Shown here: positions 24,271-31,750 of the stretch, piece by piece
Numbering within the stretch: position 1 is the first letter of the stretch
Layout: the number at the start of each line of letters is the position of its first letter
IMG/VR virus record: IMGVR_UViG_3300023082_000007
Span: 1 to 36,171 of that record
Reading direction: 5' to 3' (one strand)
Source: a virus
DNA: 36,171 nucleotides
Notes under the pieces: generated by a model
What the model saw: only the letters and a program-made list of their open reading frames with translations
What the model was told of the DNA's origin: nothing
The model's database searches: none
Made by a program: the position numbers and the translations under genes

Positions 24271-25920
24271 TCAAAAAACGTCGAAATCGGTATGGCTTGA
24301 CCCTATGTCGCCACCCATGTTTCCGCCGAAATCCATCGGGTCGAAATCACTCGCAGACGATCCCGTCGAGAACCCGCCGCCGATGATCGGAAGGGCAAAG
24401 GTCAGACACGCCGCATCGAAGATATCGGGCGATTTGCCATAGTGTTTTTTGACGAACGCTTTCGGTTTCAGCCGGCGGCGCTGGTTGCTATCCGGAGTGT
24501 CAGGCGGTGTCGACAAGAGTTCGGCTTGCACTTCGTCATCATCGGGAATGTTCGCGCCGCCGACGTCCTCGATCCACTCTTTCAGGTTCCACGCCATTTC
24601 GGCCTTGCGGTTCACATAGCGATCAGGATCGTTTGCCGTCTCGCCAAAGTTCACCGGGATCACGATCCCTTGCGTTCCTTCCAGCTCGATCAGCCGATCA
24701 AAGATGCCGACGCCCAGGCCGCCCACGTCGATGAACACACGCGCCGGCCGCTCTTGCTTGATGATCTTGTGAAGCAGCGACACGATCTGCATGGTGTTGA
24801 GCTTGTTGAACGTCTGAATGCCGAAGATCCGCCGCGTGCGGCGACGGACAAAGCATGTGCGGTCGGAGCTTTCGCCATCGCCGGCAGCATCCACGCCGAT
24901 GATCAGCGGGCCTTCAGTCGCCACGGTGGACTTACGAGCCTTCATGACGAACTTGCGGGACAGCAGAGATCCACGGCTTGATGACTGGAAGGCTTCGTCA
25001 GGCGTTGCCGGGTATTCCTGTTTGAACAGGTAGAAGCCATCTTCGCCCCCGCCCATTTCCATGATCTTCATGCGCCGCCAGTAGATTTGCTCATCTGTCA
25101 GCTTGAAGGTGTGCTGATAGTCTTCCTCTGTCAGCTCGCCATCCGGCACGCTTTCCTTGTCGCCGTTGATGTCGAAATCATCCGGCACCGGCCGCGCGTA
25201 TTCCTCTTGGATGAACCACGGAATGAAGATCGCCCGAAAGTCCGACGCGCCAGATACCGCCATCTGCCATTGCTTGTGGAACACGTTGCCGACGCCGAGA
25301 GCCGTGCTTTCCAGAATGACTTCCGTCCCGGCAGCGAACGGCACCGCCTGCAACATGCCGGCCAAGTGGTCGGCCGCGTTCTCCCAAAACGCCACTTCCG
25401 AGCCGTGCACGTTGATCAGCGTTGCCGATCGGCCCGCGCCCTTGGATCCAGCCGTCGCCACCTGATAGACGCTATCCATGCGATCAAACTCAAGCATGGT
25501 CGCGTTTTTCTTGCCGACGTGCGGCTTGACGAACTCAGGCGCGTGCTTGTGATACCGATCGACCATCGCAAACAGGTTGCCAGTCGCTTCAGCCTTGTGC
25601 GTCAGGATATAGGTTTTCTGGCCTGGGTTGTTCGTCGTCTTCCAGTAGAAGCGGCCTTCCGTATAGGTAGACGCGCCTTGCTGCCGACCCTTCAGGATGA
25701 TGACGCGCACCATTCCTGTTTCGGCCTTCATCTTCTCGATCTCGCGATGAATGATTTTTTGGGCCGCGTTGAAGCTGAAAGGCACTATAGAGCTTTTGCC
25801 GTGTTCGTCCGTCTTGGTGACGATCTTCAGGCAGCGCGGCGCGTAGTATTCGAAATCATCGCGGAGACGACGGCGAACGGTTTGTTCCCGGATGGTCATT
25901 CCGGCTTCTTGGTCTGTCAT
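24271..25920 (-). CDS. terL: Terminase large subunit
   Basis: A 549-residue packaging motor. The ATPase part shows a variant Walker A, KGRQQGAST (residues 77-85), and a Walker B-like strand LINVHGSEVAFWEN with E175 as likely catalytic base. The nuclease domain has IIGVDAAGDG with D344, VFIDVGGLG with D398, and SPDIFDAACLTFA with D502, the three acidic residues expected of a terminase RNase H-fold nuclease. It cuts concatemers and drives DNA into the procapsid through the portal encoded downstream. A CCACAGCAAGGGG leader precedes ATG 25920. The C-terminal Gly/Asp/Ser/Phe tail may bind the portal. Confidence 0.93.
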   Translation of the reverse strand: MTDQEAGMTIREQTVRRRLRDDFEYYAPRCLKIVTKTDEHGKSSIVPFSFNAAQKIIHREIEKMKAETGMVRVIILKGRQQGASTYTEGRFYWKTTNNPGQKTYILTHKAEATGNLFAMVDRYHKHAPEFVKPHVGKKNATMLEFDRMDSVYQVATAGSKGAGRSATLINVHGSEVAFWENAADHLAGMLQAVPFAAGTEVILESTALGVGNVFHKQWQMAVSGASDFRAIFIPWFIQEEYARPVPDDFDINGDKESVPDGELTEEDYQHTFKLTDEQIYWRRMKIMEMGGGEDGFYLFKQEYPATPDEAFQSSSRGSLLSRKFVMKARKSTVATEGPLIIGVDAAGDGESSDRTCFVRRRTRRIFGIQTFNKLNTMQIVSLLHKIIKQERPARVFIDVGGLGVGIFDRLIELEGTQGIVIPVNFGETANDPDRYVNRKAEMAWNLKEWIEDVGGANIPDDDEVQAELLSTPPDTPDSNQRRRLKPKAFVKKHYGKSPDIFDAACLTFALPIIGGGFSTGSSASDFDPMDFGGNMGGDIGSSHTDFDVF

Positions 25921-25941
25921 GATTTGCCCCTTGCTGTGGGA

Positions 25942-26484
25942 TTATAGGTGCCATGCGAAGACGGCAAGCGTGATCGTTACCACGGCCGCATTGAGCAGCA
26001 ACACCGGATTGAGCACTGTGATCCCGGTTGTTCCCGCCGCGACCGCATATGCTTCGCCTACCAGATAGCCCGCAGGCACGTTGTTGAGAGGCTTGGCTAT
26101 GATCAGGTCACCGGCCAGAACCTTGCTCTGCCCGGCCTTGGTATAGGTGCGAGCGCCCAAGCTCAGGGCGATGCCGGCGGGATTGACGACAACGGCCCAA
26201 TCATCAAGCCGCTCGATCATCTTAGGCCCGCCCGATGCGAAGCTCACCCGCTTGGCAATGTCGTTGTTTGCCGTCGTCAGTCCGGATTGCAGCGCCAACA
26301 CCTTGCCATTGGTCACGCCGAGAGCCGTTGCGGTTGACGACAGCGAGGAACCCACCGCGTCAACCTCGCCGTCAAGCATGTTGTACCGGGCGAGCATGTC
26401 GGCAATCTGATCGTCAACGCTGCCCACGCGATTGAGGTTTTGCAGCATGAGCCGGCGCGTGAGCTGATCGTAGTTATTCCCCAT
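25942..26484 (-). CDS. Unknown protein between terminase subunits, 180 aa
   Basis: I chose ATG 26484 because GAGGGGAGGCGG immediately precedes it; an in-frame ATG at 26499 lacks such a site. The N-terminal half is helical with Gln and Leu repeats (LTRRLMLQNLNRVGSVDDQI..., LSSTATALGVTNGKVLALQS), and the C-terminal half is beta-rich and hydrophobic (AGDLIIAKPLNNVPAGYLVG, TGITVLNPVLLLNAAVVTITLAVFAWHL in part), like a small virion or decoration domain. It separates terS from terL, which is uncommon. No family is recognised. Confidence 0.65.
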   Translation of the reverse strand: MGNNYDQLTRRLMLQNLNRVGSVDDQIADMLARYNMLDGEVDAVGSSLSSTATALGVTNGKVLALQSGLTTANNDIAKRVSFASGGPKMIERLDDWAVVVNPAGIALSLGARTYTKAGQSKVLAGDLIIAKPLNNVPAGYLVGEAYAVAAGTTGITVLNPVLLLNAAVVTITLAVFAWHL

Positions 26485-26773
26485 CCGCCTCCCCTCCATC
26501 CATGGACGCGATCCATTCTTCGTGTGTCATGCTGACATTGCGCTGCACCGCATCCACCGAGTTGAGGCGAGGCAGGCGGAACGGCAGCATGGTTTGCGCG
26601 GCCTCGATCATCTGCTTTGTGAGCTTGACCTTCTTCGCCCCAGGCGTTGCGGCGATATCGGTTTCGCCGCGCATGACCGCGATCATGATCATTTCAGGCG
26701 TTGCGCCACCGTCGCCCAGGACATCGTGAAATGACTGTTCGGCGGCCTTCTTGTGCTTTGGTGCGCCCGGCAT
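26474..26773 (-). CDS. Terminase small subunit-like protein
   Basis: A 99-residue protein whose core TPEMIMIAVMRGE ... TKQMIEAAQTMLPFRLPRLNSV follows the pattern of small terminase-like proteins (TPLEYMLAVMRD...RxxAAxxAAPYxHPKL). These recognise the packaging site and load the large subunit. It is two genes upstream of terL. It is shorter than many TerS proteins and lacks a clear N-terminal helix-turn-helix, so this is a probable call. Start ATG follows GAGGACGAATA, overlapping the previous stop (TAATG). Confidence 0.65.
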   Translation of the reverse strand: MPGAPKHKKAAEQSFHDVLGDGGATPEMIMIAVMRGETDIAATPGAKKVKLTKQMIEAAQTMLPFRLPRLNSVDAVQRNVSMTHEEWIASMDGGEADGE

Positions 26774-26919
26774 TATTCGTCCTCGCTTTCGTCTTCTTCG
26801 TTCATCGCCATCAATTGCAGTTCAAGCGCGCTGGCTATGTCGTCGCGCTCGTATGCTTCGGTCATGAGCTGATCGATAAAGTCATTCAGTCGGGACAGTG
26901 CGTCGTGCTTGTGGGCCAT
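26773..26919 (-). CDS. Small acidic protein, 48 aa, unknown
   Basis: MAHKHDALSRLNDFIDQLMT followed by an acidic helical end (LQLMAMNEEDESEDE). ATG 26919 is preceded by GAGGAAACGATA and by a CAACAGCAA leader. The stop overlaps the next start. It may be a regulator or partner of terminase; nothing more can be said. Confidence 0.6.
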   Translation of the reverse strand: MAHKHDALSRLNDFIDQLMTEAYERDDIASALELQLMAMNEEDESEDE

Positions 26920-26969
26920 TATCGTTTCCTCTTGCTGTTGGTTGAGCTGCACATATAGCGCAAAGCAAA

Positions 26970-26996
26970 GGCCGCCGCGAGATACCCGCGACGGCC
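26970..26996 (-). terminator. Leftward hairpin terminator before the packaging genes
   Basis: Arms GGCCGCCGCG (26970-26979) and CGCGACGGCC (26987-26996) form a 10-bp stem in the leftward transcript with one G-U pair, loop of 7, followed by UUUGCUUUG. The U-tract is imperfect. It lies just after the coiled-coil protein stop (27017) and may separate the early leftward genes from terminase. Confidence 0.6.
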
Positions 26997-27016
26997 CTTG
27001 ATTGATGCGGCGATGA

Positions 27017-28000
27017 TCAGGACTGTTTGCCCCACATATCCCGCAGCGTGTTGGCGAGATCGAAGCCTTGATCAAAGCTATAGTCGATCATGCGCTTGAC
27101 CTTTGCCTGAAATTCTTCGCGGTTGAGCGCATCAGGTTCGGCTACCGGCGTCATGGCTTCCGGCTGATCGCACGCCTGCTCCGTGTCGCAATAGCCCGTC
27201 GCGGCATTGATGGCGTCGTATTCCGTTTCCATGATCTCCCGCGCCTTGCCGTTCGGATACGACACCGACACAACGCTCATGTCGCTGCCGGGCTTGGAAA
27301 CGTCCATGCCGATGATGTGATGGTTCCGGCCATGCACCACATCAGAAACGAGGCGATCATAAGCGTGGTGCCAGTCGTCGCGTTCTGCGCCCAGCCTGCG
27401 CATCTGGTCGCCTAACTCTTCGTAGGATTTATTTTCGGCCGCCTTCACGTCGTCTTGCAGCGCCAGGATCATTTCGGCTTGGCGCTTGTTGGTCGCACCA
27501 AGGCGGGCGATATCTTCGCGCTTCACGTCGAGCTGATCATTCAGCGTGTTGATCCGCGCTTCCTTCTTGCCGAGTTCGTCGCGGTAATTGCCCATCGCCT
27601 TAGTTTGGCGCGAGTTGGCCGCTTCCAGATCGCGGATCTTGTCTGCGAACAGGTTCCGTTCTTCAGTGCGGCGATCGATTGTGAGTATGTACGAGCGTTC
27701 GGCATCAACCAGATTGCCGATCGTGGACCTGAAGTTATCCTGCCGCTTTTCCATTTCCTCGATCTGCCGGCGGGCATCGGCAAGCTGATCCTTGGTGTGG
27801 CGCTGTTCTTCCAGCGTATCCAGGCCCAGGACCATGCGAGGCACAAGCCGCTGTTCCGTGGGCTGATCGGCCTGCCACATCGCGCCGGCAACAAAGGCAA
27901 CGTGCACATCCTGCCAACCGTATTGCGGTTCCGTGCCGCAGCTCACATAGCGTTCAATCCGGTAGTTCGTGGCGGCATCGGCAATTTGAGAGATATTCAT
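27017..28000 (-). CDS. Coiled-coil protein, 327 aa, unknown
   Basis: Residues about 60-210 are one long coiled coil (LEEQRHTKDQLADARRQIEE, KIRDLEAANSRQTKAMGNYR, INTLNDQLDVKREDIARLGA, and more), between a small N-terminal domain (YGWQDVHVAFVAGAMWQAD) and a C-terminal region with many acidic residues. The N-terminal fragment GWQDVHVAFVAGAMWQ resembles short phage hypothetical modules. The product could be a structural spacer or a partner in DNA metabolism. The ribosome site is AAAGGAAATTGAA. Confidence 0.65.
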   Translation of the reverse strand: MNISQIADAATNYRIERYVSCGTEPQYGWQDVHVAFVAGAMWQADQPTEQRLVPRMVLGLDTLEEQRHTKDQLADARRQIEEMEKRQDNFRSTIGNLVDAERSYILTIDRRTEERNLFADKIRDLEAANSRQTKAMGNYRDELGKKEARINTLNDQLDVKREDIARLGATNKRQAEMILALQDDVKAAENKSYEELGDQMRRLGAERDDWHHAYDRLVSDVVHGRNHHIIGMDVSKPGSDMSVVSVSYPNGKAREIMETEYDAINAATGYCDTEQACDQPEAMTPVAEPDALNREEFQAKVKRMIDYSFDQGFDLANTLRDMWGKQS

Positions 28001-28018
28001 TTCAATTTCCTTTGGTTG

Positions 28019-28037
28019 TCAGGATTAATATTCCTGA
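28019..28037. promoter_or_regulatory. 19-bp palindrome upstream of the coiled-coil gene
   Basis: TCAGGA and TCCTGA flank TTAATAT; eight of nine base pairs match about a central A. It lies 19 bases before ATG 28000 in an AT-rich 106-base gap (28001-28106) that also contains an imperfect GGGGAATTA/TAATCCCC inverted repeat (28053-28078). It looks like a dimeric operator. No convincing -35/-10 pair was found. Confidence 0.45.
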
Positions 28038-28106
28038 TTTGCGTGGTTTTGGGGAATTAAACACCATGAATAATCCCCCACAATAACAAAGCGATACAGC
28101 GGTTTA

Positions 28107-28481
28107 TTATGCGTTGCCTGTTTGAACCGAATTTATGGCGATGCGGTCGATTATTTCCGTCTTATCAGCGTATGCCGCGATCAGGTTTTCACGGATCGCG
28201 TCGAGCATTTGGAACGCGACAGGCGCGGACCCCTCGTCTTCAGCCAAGAACGAACTAAGCGTGTTTTTGATCATGCTTGTGAAGCATGCTTCTATCGCCG
28301 TCAGCGATGTATCGGTGTCGATGGCGTCATTCGCAGAGCCGAGAGCAATACGCGACATGCAAACCTGCGCATCAACGGAAGCCTTGTAAATTTCGTCAAT
28401 TTTGTTGGTGACGGGCATTCTTTCAAACAGCGCGCGGATGTCGCGCTCTACCTGATCGAGATCGAAATGAAGTTTCTGCAT
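28107..28481 (-). CDS. Hypothetical helical protein, 124 aa
   Basis: A mostly helical protein (FDLDQVERDIRALFERMPVT, KASVDAQVCMSRIALGSAND, SMIKNTLSSFLAEDEG) without recognised motifs. ATG 28481 follows a full CCACAGCAAAGGGG leader. There is a 106-base gap after it, suggesting that it ends one translational group. Function unknown. Confidence 0.65.
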   Translation of the reverse strand: MQKLHFDLDQVERDIRALFERMPVTNKIDEIYKASVDAQVCMSRIALGSANDAIDTDTSLTAIEACFTSMIKNTLSSFLAEDEGSAPVAFQMLDAIRENLIAAYADKTEIIDRIAINSVQTGNA

Positions 28482-28507
28482 GGTATTCCCCTTTGCTGTG
28501 GAGCGGC

Positions 28508-29041
28508 TTAAATCGCCTGTGGTTTACGGATGAACATGTGATGCCACGCCTTAATGAGCATCATCTTTTCTCGTTTTGTGAGCACGTCCCACGGTTGACC
28601 GTGGATCAGGCCCGAGGGCAGGAAGTTGAGATCGTCGGGATCGAGCGAGGCGAACGCGCCGCCGTTTCCCTTGTCTGTTCCGAGTGGTTGCTGTTGGCGC
28701 TTCAGCTCGGTTTGTGCGAGCCGCCGGCCTGTTTTGGCCCACCAATGCGAGGCTTGCGCCATGGCGTCGTTTACCTTCATTCCGGTGTCGAAGACGCCAA
28801 AGCCGTTTTCGTCCATCCTGATCACGTCGTCGGCCAGCGATTTGATTGCCTCGATCGCCGGCACCTTGAACGACAAGAACAGCCCGCAATCGCAAAAAAA
28901 CTGTTCCTGAAATTCATGCGATTGCCTGGGTGTTTCATACCACGCGCCGCATTTGCAGCGGTTTTGCACCACGGCGGCGCTTTCGCGATGGACTTCGAAG
29001 CCGGCCTGTTGAGCCGGCGTCAGGGGCGTGAGCTTATCCAT
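28508..29041 (-). CDS. Hypothetical zinc-ribbon-like protein, 177 aa
   Basis: Two CxC pairs, RCKCGAWYE and FFCDCGLF, about 25 residues apart, can bind one zinc ion. A helical segment follows (AIEAIKSLADDVIRMDENG, ASHWWAKTGRRLAQTELKRQ) and a C-terminal TKREKMMLIKAWHHMFIRK. ATG 29041, inside the end of the upstream gene (8-base overlap), has GGAG nine bases upstream. Function unknown; nucleic-acid binding is possible. Confidence 0.65.
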   Translation of the reverse strand: MDKLTPLTPAQQAGFEVHRESAAVVQNRCKCGAWYETPRQSHEFQEQFFCDCGLFLSFKVPAIEAIKSLADDVIRMDENGFGVFDTGMKVNDAMAQASHWWAKTGRRLAQTELKRQQQPLGTDKGNGGAFASLDPDDLNFLPSGLIHGQPWDVLTKREKMMLIKAWHHMFIRKPQAI

Positions 29042-29252
29042 TGTTTTTTGCTCCACATTTCGCACAGCGCCACGCTACCGGGCCATTCATCGGATCGGTA
29101 ACCCAAGCATGTGTGCAAGGTTCTTCCGCTGCTTCCCGTTGCCGTGCCGCTGCCAATTGAGCGGCCATGATGCGCGCCGTTTCTTTGTCGAGCTTGCAGC
29201 GAGCCATAACAATTTCGATCGCGCGCGATGTTTTGATGAACATTTCAGCCAT
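29034..29252 (-). CDS. Small zinc-ribbon protein, 72 aa
   Basis: A helical N-terminus (RAIEIVMARCKLDKETARIM) joined to a C-terminal zinc ribbon with CTH and CAKC separated by a short beta turn (AWVTDPMNGPVAWR). ATG 29252 follows GAGGGAGAGGGG and overlaps the upstream stop by 8 bases. No family name can be given; small ribbons of this kind often bind DNA or RNA polymerase. Confidence 0.6.
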   Translation of the reverse strand: MAEMFIKTSRAIEIVMARCKLDKETARIMAAQLAAARQREAAEEPCTHAWVTDPMNGPVAWRCAKCGAKNNG

Positions 29253-29733
29253 CGGCGTTACCCCTCTCCCTCGGTTCGGGCGATGGGGCGGCGCGGGCGG
29301 CTTCGTGCCAATTCGGGTAGGTGGAAGTCGAGATGATCGCTGTGGCGCGCTCAACCAGACCCCTCGCGGCGATGTAGCCTTTCTGCATATCGAGCGCGAC
29401 TACTCGAAGCCTCGCGAGTTCGATTTGAGCCCATCGAGGAAGCGCCTGCTCTGCCACGACCTCCATCTGCGCCATGTCAGCGTCGGTTGGGTTGACGACT
29501 GAGAAGCCAGCGCCGATTTCAAGATCGCCTTCGGCTTTGGCGCGCCGCTCGAACCACTCCTTGTTGATGCCGTGCAGACCGCTCGTTGTCGGTTCGGGCG
29601 ATGGTGTTTCGGCCAAGGCGTCGAGATATGCCTTCACGACGGCTTTTGCGATCTGCTTGGCATCGCCGTCCGCCGATAGGAAGACAGCATCTACAGCAGC
29701 TTTGAGGGCCTTTGGGTTGAGATTGTCGCTCAT
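29245..29733 (-). CDS. Hypothetical protein, 162 aa
   Basis: Contains [23 protein letters not shown], similar to the short module found in many alphaproteobacterial phage hypotheticals (INxEWFERRAxxEGDxEIGAG), with helical segments before and after ([40 protein letters not shown]). The two Pro/Glu-rich stretches [10 protein letters not shown] and [10 protein letters not shown] may be linkers. It overlaps the dfrB homologue (ATGA) and the next gene. Function unknown. Confidence 0.6.
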   Translation of the reverse strand: MSDNLNPKALKAAVDAVFLSADGDAKQIAKAVVKAYLDALAETPSPEPTTSGLHGINKEWFERRAKAEGDLEIGAGFSVVNPTDADMAQMEVVAEQALPRWAQIELARLRVVALDMQKGYIAARGLVERATAIISTSTYPNWHEAARAAPSPEPRERGNADG

Positions 29734-29978
29734 AGCTCGCTGCCCTCCGTAGTGGCGGCAAGGGCGCTCTCCGGGTAAATCTGGACTGAGCCGGGTTCGC
29801 GATCACTCTCGACGCAATAGCCGACCGGCGTCAGCTCGGTGCTGTAGAAGCCGACGACGCGGCCATGCCAGGATGATCCTTTTGTTTTGCGGACTCGGTC
29901 ACCGAGGGCGAAGAAGGGCATGAACCCGCGATCTGTGCCTGCCGAAATTGGAACGGGTGTGGGTGTCTCGTTTTTCAT
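29730..29978 (-). CDS. dfrB: Type II dihydrofolate reductase homologue (R67/DfrB family)
   Basis: An 82-residue protein that aligns without gaps to plasmid R67 DHFR across the SH3-like core. [20 protein letters not shown] matches the R67 [20 protein letters not shown] region, [10 protein letters not shown] matches LTPEGYAVES, and PGSVQIYP is identical. The residues that form the single central active-site pore of the R67 tetramer are all kept: K31 (R67 K32), S64, V65, Q66, I67 and Y68 (R67 S65-Y69), as well as W37 (W38) and Y45 (Y46). The N-terminal 20 residues differ, as usual. R67 enzymes reduce dihydrofolate with NADPH and are not inhibited by trimethoprim. The gene is coupled to both neighbours by ATGA overlaps and follows GGAGGGAAAA. 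Homology is near certain; enzyme activity in the phage is inferred. Confidence 0.93.
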   Translation of the reverse strand: MKNETPTPVPISAGTDRGFMPFFALGDRVRKTKGSSWHGRVVGFYSTELTPVGYCVESDREPGSVQIYPESALAATTEGSEL

Positions 29979-30154
29979 TTTTCCCTCCGATATTGGTCTA
30001 TGAAGCCGCCGGCAATCTTGTTTGCCAGGAAGCAGTAAAACAGGACCGTGGCGGCCACGACGATCCCGAAGCGGTTATGTGCAGCGTAGACCATGCACGC
30101 TTGCTGATAGGCCCATGCTGCACAAATCAGGTTGAACGCGGCCGCCTTGATCAT
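29975..30154 (-). CDS. Small membrane protein, 59 aa
   Basis: [20 protein letters not shown] is moderately hydrophobic and residues 31-45 ([15 protein letters not shown]) form a clear membrane helix, with a polar tail FIDQYRREK. Its ATG overlaps the previous stop (TGATG) and its stop overlaps the dfrB-homologue start. The continuous coupling shows it belongs to the same mRNA. Function unknown. Confidence 0.6.
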   Translation of the reverse strand: MIKAAAFNLICAAWAYQQACMVYAAHNRFGIVVAATVLFYCFLANKIAGGFIDQYRREK

Positions 30155-30366
30155 CAGTTCTTTCCTTCAGGTTCCGCGACCAGCTTAGGCCAATCGACAT
30201 TTGCGAACGTGGTTTCCAGCTTCACCCGGAAGCCGCAGTCGATCGCCTTATTCTTAACGTGATCGGCGGCCGTGCTGCATGAGAGAACCGATCCGGGATC
30301 AGTCAAATCGACCGGGATCAGGAGATCCATGCGGACTTTCAAAACGCTCTTGCGGGTAGTCGTCAT
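30154..30366 (-). CDS. Small hypothetical protein, 70 aa
   Basis: MTTTRKSVLKVRMDLLIPVD followed by a short mixed region (CSTAADHVKNKAIDCGFRVK, ETTFANVDWPKLVAEPEGKN). ATG 30366 has a full CACAGCAAAGG leader although it lies inside the 3' end of the gene upstream (68-base overlap). The strand-helix-strand pattern suggests a small alpha/beta fold. Function unknown. Confidence 0.6.
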   Translation of the reverse strand: MTTTRKSVLKVRMDLLIPVDLTDPGSVLSCSTAADHVKNKAIDCGFRVKLETTFANVDWPKLVAEPEGKN

Positions 30367-30988
30367 AATCGTGGTTCCTTTGCTGTGTCGCCTGGGTGAG
30401 AGGATCGCCAGGGGGAGGCGCGGCCCGCTGGTGAATTTTGGAGGGGCGGCCGCCAAACAATCGCGTGGCTTCCGCGTCCCTTGATGGGTGATAAATGCCC
30501 GGCCTTTCGGCTTCCTTGTCGATCACGCGGGCTTGACGGTGCGCAGCGAGCAATTCGCGCACGCGGGCTTTGCCGGCTTCGTCAACCTTTTCGACCACAG
30601 GAGGCCGCAGAGAGGCTTCAGTGTCGCGAAGCCGGGATATATCATCCACGATGCTTTGCGCCTCCTGCCGGGCGAGAGCGGCGATTTCTGCCGGTATCGG
30701 AATGAAATCGTAGGACTTGCGAGGATACAAACCTTGACCGAGTTTTTCAGTCGCGATCTTTAGGCCGCCATATGGCACGCTCATCAGCGCAAAAGTGTAA
30801 GCCTGCATTGCCTTGGAAGGCTCGATCGACGGAGGGAAGGCCATCCCGGATTTAGCCAGCAACATGATCCGCGCCGCGATCTGGTTATCCGATGGCGTTT
30901 CGAGCTGCCTAGCGAGATCTGTAATCTGATTTGCCAATGTCAATTGTTGGCCCGTCGTCGTCGTAGAAATTCGCCTGTTCTGATCCAT
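30299..30988 (-). CDS. Probable replication-associated protein, 229 aa
   Basis: It follows and overlaps (80 bases) the DUF1376 gene, the usual position of a replication partner or helicase-loader gene. The N-terminal half is helical (ITDLARQLETPSDNQIAARI, PYGGLKIATEKLGQGLYPRK, SYDFIPIPAEIAALAR), and the C-terminal half is disordered and basic. The segment with aromatic FALMSVPYGGLKIATEKLGQG resembles small replication proteins that choose IPxPAE-type helicase contacts; this is tentative. No Walker motif is present, so it is not a DnaC-type ATPase. Confidence 0.6.
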   Translation of the reverse strand: MDQNRRISTTTTGQQLTLANQITDLARQLETPSDNQIAARIMLLAKSGMAFPPSIEPSKAMQAYTFALMSVPYGGLKIATEKLGQGLYPRKSYDFIPIPAEIAALARQEAQSIVDDISRLRDTEASLRPPVVEKVDEAGKARVRELLAAHRQARVIDKEAERPGIYHPSRDAEATRLFGGRPSKIHQRAAPPPGDPLTQATQQRNHDYDDYPQERFESPHGSPDPGRFD

Positions 30989-31700
30989 TGCCGTTCACCC
31001 TTTTCTCAAATTCCGCCATCGTGGCTTGCTGATGTTCCCTGAAGGCACTCACCTTGCCGGGACTGCCGCGCGCCGGTTGCCGCTCGACCGCCGACCGAAC
31101 CCAATTGCGCCACGTCGCCGGCCAGTCGAGCTTGACACCTTTCGCCCCGGCGACGGCCAGCCAGTAATCCCGGAACTTTGCCGCCTCGACTAAGGCCCGC
31201 TCTGGACGAAGGCCGGCGGTCACGGCCGCATCGAGATCCGGCGCAAAATCTTCGGGAATGCGCGTCCCTTTTTTTGGCGACGAAGGAGCTTTTTTAGCTG
31301 TGTCAATGGAAATGGAAATGGAAGCAGCCGTGGAGCTGTGCTCCGGATCTGCGTTCGCTGGCACCACATCGTTTGTTTTCCGATACTTAGAGCGCGCACT
31401 TTCGGCGGCCTTCTTTGATCTGCCGCGAGCCTTTTCGAGTTCTTCTAGCAATCTTCCTTGCGTAATCCGATCGCCTTCGACCTTAAAAAACTCCATGACA
31501 GTTGGCTTGACCTTCAACCATTCGTTGCCCTTGGAACGGCAGAACCGAGCAAGCCGCGCGTCGTCATTCGGCAGGTATCCGCCGGCCCGCCACATGGCAA
31601 TCAGCAGCAAAAGATATGCGCCATTCTCAGCCATAGACAGGTGCGCCGTGTCGGCAATATATGCGTCCGTCCAGATCGTGAACCCAGGAAATTCAGCCAT
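30909..31700 (-). CDS. DUF1376 (YdaU-like) replication protein
   Basis: A 263-residue protein. Residues 1-95 are the DUF1376 domain: a short aromatic start, DAYIADTAHLSMAENGAYLL, then GGYLPNDDARLARFCRSKGN and a winged-helix-like end (ITQGRLLEELEKARGRSKKA). A low-complexity linker (about 120-140; SISISID and a PSSPKKG stretch) leads to a C-terminal domain with FRDYWLAVAGAKGVKLDWPATWRNW, as in phage replisome organisers. Such proteins are thought to bind the origin or load the helicase. Without a phage DNA polymerase, this phage probably recruits the host replisome here. The linker DNA carries the dispersed repeat also found at 24142. Confidence 0.8.
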   Translation of the reverse strand: MAEFPGFTIWTDAYIADTAHLSMAENGAYLLLLIAMWRAGGYLPNDDARLARFCRSKGNEWLKVKPTVMEFFKVEGDRITQGRLLEELEKARGRSKKAAESARSKYRKTNDVVPANADPEHSSTAASISISIDTAKKAPSSPKKGTRIPEDFAPDLDAAVTAGLRPERALVEAAKFRDYWLAVAGAKGVKLDWPATWRNWVRSAVERQPARGSPGKVSAFREHQQATMAEFEKRVNGNGSEQANFYDDDGPTIDIGKSDYRSR

Positions 31701-31750
31701 CGTTCTAACTTTCAGATGAGGGGAGGGAGGCCCGAAGGCCGCCCCGTTGT

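Noticed and set aside
31303-31345. Tandem ATGGAA units as a possible microsatellite or phase-variable tract
   Set aside because: Only three units inside a Ser/Ile linker of the DUF1376 protein; too short to claim phase variation. Kept only as part of the dispersed repeat.
31729-31740. GGCC-UUCG-GGCC hairpin as a terminator
   Set aside because: The stem is only 4 bp and no U-tract follows; it may be a small mRNA structure but does not support a terminator call.
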